This document shows positions 6,598-8,949 of a DNA stretch of 8,949 bases, one piece after another. This stretch comes from an uncultured Erysipelotrichaceae bacterium. Lineage in GTDB: Bacteria; Bacillota_I; Bacilli_A; Erysipelotrichales; Erysipelotrichaceae. The stretch covers positions 1-8,949 of the forward strand of contig CAJUGR010000078.1 of assembly GCA_910586285.1 (NCBI GenBank), given 5' to 3'. Within the stretch, counting starts at the first letter, position 1. Each line of letters starts with the position of its first letter. The position numbers and the translations under genes are program-made. The notes beneath the pieces were generated by a model. The model worked only from the letters and a program-made list of their open reading frames with translations, did no database searches and was not told the DNA's origin.

Positions 6598-7925
6598 GTA
6601 AATTCCTCCTTGTCGTTTACTTCCGTATGCAGAATACCATCCTGCATGCAGATATCGATTCGTGCGCCTTTTTTAATACGGGTCACAGATTTCATCATTT
6701 GTCCCTTATCATAGACAACGGCATAGCCGCGATGCAAAATCTTCAATGGACTGTAAGCATCTAACAATCCCGCCAAGGCAGCGAGTTGTTTGCGGCGATT
6801 TTGTTTGTGGTTTGTGATTCCCTGTCGCAAGCGCCATGTCAAATGATGATAGCGTTCATGAAGTTCTTTTTCTTGCTTTTGAAAGCTCAGTGATAAGCGC
6901 TGTTTTTGTTCCTGTAAACAATGCTGTTCCATCGCTAAACGAACGGGAAACTGTTCCAATTCACGTGTCATCATTGCCAAACGCAACTGTTCATCCTTTA
7001 CGTATAATAAGGGATCCTGCAAGTAGCGATAGTCCTGAAAACGGCGCAAGGAGCGCTTTCCTTCTGCTAAGCATTTGGCGATGCTTTGACCCATCCTTTG
7101 TCGTTGTATACTAAGATTACGGCGAATGACCATAATATTCGGCGTTACCAGTTCCGCAGCAGCGGTCGGGGTTGCGGCGCGCGCATCACTGACATAATCC
7201 ACTAACGTGGTATCGGTTTCGTGTCCGACTCCGCTGACCACCACACTTTCACAAGCAAAGATACAGCGAGCCAGCTGTTCATCGTTAAAGCACCACAAAT
7301 CCTCAATGGAACCGCCACCCCGTCCCAGTAAAATCACATCCGGACGGAGCGCATCGGCCTCTTTTAGCTTCGCTATCAAATCGATTGCGGCATCTTTCCC
7401 CTGAACTAACGATGGTAAAAAGGTCACCTTAGCCAGCGGCCAACGGCGAGCCAACGTGTGACGCATATCCTCTACCGCTGCACCTTCTTTTGCCGATATC
7501 AATACGATATGTTGAGGATAGGCGGGCAACGGCTTTTTATGTTGGGGATCAAACAATCCCTCCGCTGCCAATTTCTGTTTTAACTGCTCATATTGCAAGT
7601 AATAGTCACCCAAGCCATCGCTTTGCAGCTGATTCACATATAATTGTACTTGACCGGAAGTCTCATAAACCGATAAGGAGGCCTTTACGATCACTTTCAT
7701 TCCTTCCTTGGGAAGTATGCGACAACGGCAAGCATAGGAGGCAAACATCACACAGGAGATGCGCGCTTTTGCGTCTTTTAAGGTAAAATACCAATGCCCG
7801 CTGCGATGATTGGTGAAATTCGATATTTCTCCTTGTACCAGAATACTTTGTACTCGCATGTCATGATCCAGGGTTTCCTTTAAATAACGGACCAGGGAAG
7901 ATACACTGTAAATCGCTCGGCTCAT
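6564..7925 (-). CDS. xseA: Exodeoxyribonuclease VII large subunit
   Basis: XseA is the catalytic subunit of exonuclease VII, acting on single-stranded DNA in the cytoplasm in mismatch and damage processing. The 453-residue product is full length. Residues 1-100 form the OB-fold DNA-binding domain, with VQGEISNF (30-37) and GHWYFTLKD (43-51). The catalytic domain follows with LLGRGGGSIEDLW (199-211), SGVGHETD (231-238) and the metal-site block DARAATPTAAAEL (247-259). A long Gln/Arg/Leu-rich region (about 270-380) fits the coiled-coil stalk that binds XseB. The C-terminal segment has the family's SPLKILHRGYAVV. Start ATG 7925 overlaps the nusB stop as ATGA. The upstream ribosome site is poor (GGAG 13 bases away), so translation probably depends on coupling to nusB. 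In B. subtilis folD lies between nusB and xseA; it is absent here. Confidence 0.97.
   Translation of the reverse strand: MSRAIYSVSSLVRYLKETLDHDMRVQSILVQGEISNFTNHRSGHWYFTLKDAKARISCVMFASYACRCRILPKEGMKVIVKASLSVYETSGQVQLYVNQLQSDGLGDYYLQYEQLKQKLAAEGLFDPQHKKPLPAYPQHIVLISAKEGAAVEDMRHTLARRWPLAKVTFLPSLVQGKDAAIDLIAKLKEADALRPDVILLGRGGGSIEDLWCFNDEQLARCIFACESVVVSGVGHETDTTLVDYVSDARAATPTAAAELVTPNIMVIRRNLSIQRQRMGQSIAKCLAEGKRSLRRFQDYRYLQDPLLYVKDEQLRLAMMTRELEQFPVRLAMEQHCLQEQKQRLSLSFQKQEKELHERYHHLTWRLRQGITNHKQNRRKQLAALAGLLDAYSPLKILHRGYAVVYDKGQMMKSVTRIKKGARIDICMQDGILHTEVNDKEEFTWQRNRPFNNQ
6605..6611 (-). promoter_or_regulatory. Strong ribosome binding site of xseB inside xseA
   Basis: AAGGAGG on the minus strand, 7 bases before ATG 6597. 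It is one of the strongest sites in the operon and lies within the coding part of xseA. Strong independent initiation would fit the excess of small over large subunit in exonuclease VII. Confidence 0.8.
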
Positions 7926-8299
7926 AAATGATCCAAAACTCCGTTGATAAGTTTATAAGTTTCTTCATCACAATATTTCTTTGCCAGTGTAATGGCTTCA
8001 TCAATGACAATGGCCCGCGGTGAAACTTCCAAATCCAGTTCACAACACGCCATGATTAAAATCGCCTGCTCGACATAACCCAATCGCTCAAAGGTCCAAT
8101 CATCGCGCAAGGCTTGATTGATCTTGGCAATATAGACATCACGATATTTCATCGCGTCAATGGTAATCGTATATAAAAAAGGATCAATTTCATTGACTTC
8201 ACAGTTATCATAGACACATTGCTTAATATCTTTGTTCAATAAAAATGCTTGATATAAAGCACGCATTCCCGTTTCGCGCAATTTATGACGACTGCTCAT
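7922..8299 (-). CDS. nusB: Transcription antitermination factor NusB
   Basis: NusB binds boxA of rRNA leader transcripts with S10 (NusE) and joins the antitermination complex on RNA polymerase. The 125-residue product is slightly shorter than most (130-150). It has the N-terminal Arg-rich helix (SSRHKLRETGMRALYQAF) that contacts RNA in known NusB structures. The C-terminal block includes ERLGYVEQAILIMACCEL, then DEAITLAKKYCDEETYKLINGVLD, which matches the family's best conserved region. The frame is open up to an ATG at 8392, but that extension (MIAYCFVKSYGK...) resembles nothing in NusB and spans the promoter and ribosome site. ATG 8299 has GGAGG 7 bases upstream and is the start. It is the first gene of the seven-gene operon and overlaps xseA by 4 bases. 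Confidence 0.95.
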   Translation of the reverse strand: MSSRHKLRETGMRALYQAFLLNKDIKQCVYDNCEVNEIDPFLYTITIDAMKYRDVYIAKINQALRDDWTFERLGYVEQAILIMACCELDLEVSPRAIVIDEAITLAKKYCDEETYKLINGVLDHL

Positions 8300-8304
8300 A
8301 AGGA

Positions 8305-8311
8305 TCCCTCC
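8305..8311 (-). promoter_or_regulatory. Ribosome binding site that sets the nusB start
   Basis: GGAGGGA on the minus strand; its GGAGG core ends 7 bases before ATG 8299. It rules out the longer in-frame starts, one of which (8317) overlaps this site. Confidence 0.8.
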
Positions 8312-8324
8312 GTTCATCTTTATT

Positions 8325-8333
8325 ATTTTACCA
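8325..8333 (-). promoter_or_regulatory. Probable operon promoter, extended -10 upstream of nusB
   Basis: The minus strand reads TGGTAAAAT, an extended -10 (TGn plus TAAAAT, five of six matches to TATAAT), about 26 bases before the nusB ATG. This would place the transcript start near 8318 with a leader of about 20 bases. The -35 position (about 8348-8353) reads AGTAAA, a poor match; extended -10 promoters often tolerate this. The site lies in the only AT-rich gap ahead of the operon. Confidence 0.5.
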
Positions 8334-8373
8334 TAAATCCGTACCTTTTTACTAGTTTTTCCATATGACTTCA

Positions 8374-8419
8374 CAAAACAATAAGCAATCATAGATCAAA
8401 GCTTTGATTTCTTGATTGC
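8374..8419 (-). terminator. Palindromic hairpin terminator after the 5'-nucleotidase gene
   Basis: Starting 14 bases after the nucleotidase stop, the minus strand has GCAATCA (8413-8419), a small unpaired AGAA, the perfect palindrome ATCAAAGCTTTGAT (8395-8408), CTA, then TGATTGC (8385-8391). A T-rich tail TTATTGTTTTG follows. The two nested stems are 7 base pairs outside and 5 inside with an AGCT loop. It is not GC rich and the T-run is interrupted, so termination may be partial, allowing some read-through into nusB. Confidence 0.55.
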
Positions 8420-8433
8420 GAGGCACTGATAAA

Positions 8434-8949
8434 TCATTCATGATTCCCGTTTATCCTTTTGATATACGGTACGCGGGCACTGGGAACCACTTGTCGTGCC
8501 GCATCCAGATGTACCGACTGATCATCAAAGAAAATATGCGCACCAAATGCTTTCAATACTTCCTGTTTCTTCAACCCCCCCAAAAAGAACGCTTCATCTA
8601 TGCGGACATTCCATGCCCGCAGAGTTCGGATCACTCGCTCATGTGCCGGTGCGTTGCGAGCGGTAACCAAAGCGGTGCGAATGCGAGCGTGATCAACCGG
8701 AAAGCGATCCTGAATATGCGACAGCGTTTTTAAAAACTTCGCAAACGGGCCTTCCGGTAATGCTTGTTGTGCTAATTCTTGTTCATGTTTCGCAAACGCT
8801 TCTAAGCCCTGCGTTTGATAGATCTGTTCCGCTTCATCGGAAAACAATACCGCATCACCATCAAAAGCAATGCGAATGGCCTTGATTTCCTCTTGTACGG
8901 ATGCGATGGAATCAGTATAAATCTGCCCTGCCGCAATACCGTGATTCAC
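8434..8949 (-). CDS. Cytosolic 5'-nucleotidase (PF06189-type), C-terminal part
   Basis: The gene enters from the right edge and ends with TGA at 8434; the visible 171 residues are the C-terminal half of a protein usually near 300 residues. The family hydrolyses nucleoside 5'-monophosphates in the cytoplasm. Matches in order: IRIAFDGDAVLFSDEAEQIY (about residues 25-44 of the fragment), GLEAFAKHE, LVTARNAPAHERVIRTLRAW, EAFFLGGLKK and the acidic HIFFDDQ with a closing PSARVPYIK. The two Asp-rich blocks are typical of its haloacid-dehalogenase-like fold. The first codon at the edge is GTG but is internal, not a start. A run of seven G next to five T on the coding strand (8575-8586) falls in the FFLGGLKK codons. 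A hairpin separates this gene from the nusB operon, so it is probably its own unit. Confidence 0.9.
   Translation of the reverse strand: MNHGIAAGQIYTDSIASVQEEIKAIRIAFDGDAVLFSDEAEQIYQTQGLEAFAKHEQELAQQALPEGPFAKFLKTLSHIQDRFPVDHARIRTALVTARNAPAHERVIRTLRAWNVRIDEAFFLGGLKKQEVLKAFGAHIFFDDQSVHLDAARQVVPSARVPYIKRINGNHE

Noticed and set aside
6836..7786. + strand open frames opposite xseA
   Set aside because: xseA is clearly coding across the whole region with all family motifs; the opposite frames show low-complexity Ser/Pro/Arg composition typical of antisense shadows.
8300..8392. Longer nusB with 31 extra N-terminal residues from ATG 8392
   Set aside because: The extension covers the promoter and the GGAGG site, has no ribosome site of its own, and does not resemble NusB; ATG 8299 is well placed.
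1..8949. Mobile element, CRISPR array, tRNA, rRNA or toxin-antitoxin pair
   Set aside because: No transposase or integrase motif, no spaced direct repeats, no cloverleaf-like sequence and no paired small genes were seen; the window is a housekeeping operon with its flanks.

Overview
The window reads as ordinary chromosome of a low-to-moderate-GC Bacillota. The gene order nusB-xseA-xseB-ispA-dxs-tlyA-recN matches the block known from Bacillus subtilis and relatives, but without the folD (between nusB and xseA) and argR (between tlyA and recN) of that block. This reduced version and the somewhat divergent proteins would fit an Erysipelotrichia-like lineage. That placement is a guess from general impression, not something the sequence proves.

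Layout, left to right. Positions 3-122 (+) are the last 39 codons of a membrane protein, probably a MATE-family exporter, followed by a strong hairpin terminator. All other genes lie on the minus strand and are read from right to left. At the right edge is the C-terminal part of a cytosolic 5'-nucleotidase (8434-8949), closed by a palindromic hairpin. A promoter with an extended -10 then opens the operon: nusB (7922-8299), xseA (6564-7925), xseB (6385-6597), ispA (5550-6401), dxs (3665-5533), tlyA (2896-3675) and recN (1239-2891). These seven genes overlap or are separated by 16 bases or fewer. After recN an 83-base gap carries a TATAAT box and leads to a ketopantoate-reductase-like gene (270-1155). 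Its reading frame is broken by a one-base shift near 804-807. It converges on the MATE gene, and the two share an intergenic region of about 150 bases.

The operon mixes three jobs. NusB (antitermination) and TlyA (rRNA 2'-O-methylation) concern rRNA. XseA/XseB (exonuclease VII) and RecN (double-strand-break repair) concern DNA repair. Dxs and IspA concern isoprenoids: Dxs makes the first MEP-pathway intermediate, and IspA joins C5 units into farnesyl diphosphate for later use in cell-envelope lipid carriers.

Several starts were moved inward from the longest possible frame because the ribosome binding site is correctly spaced only for the inner codon (nusB 8299, dxs 5533, tlyA 3675). I see no mobile element, CRISPR array, tRNA or rRNA, and no new biological system. 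The most notable points are the frameshifted reductase-like gene with a non-canonical active-site region, the missing folD and argR, and the palindromic hairpin before nusB.
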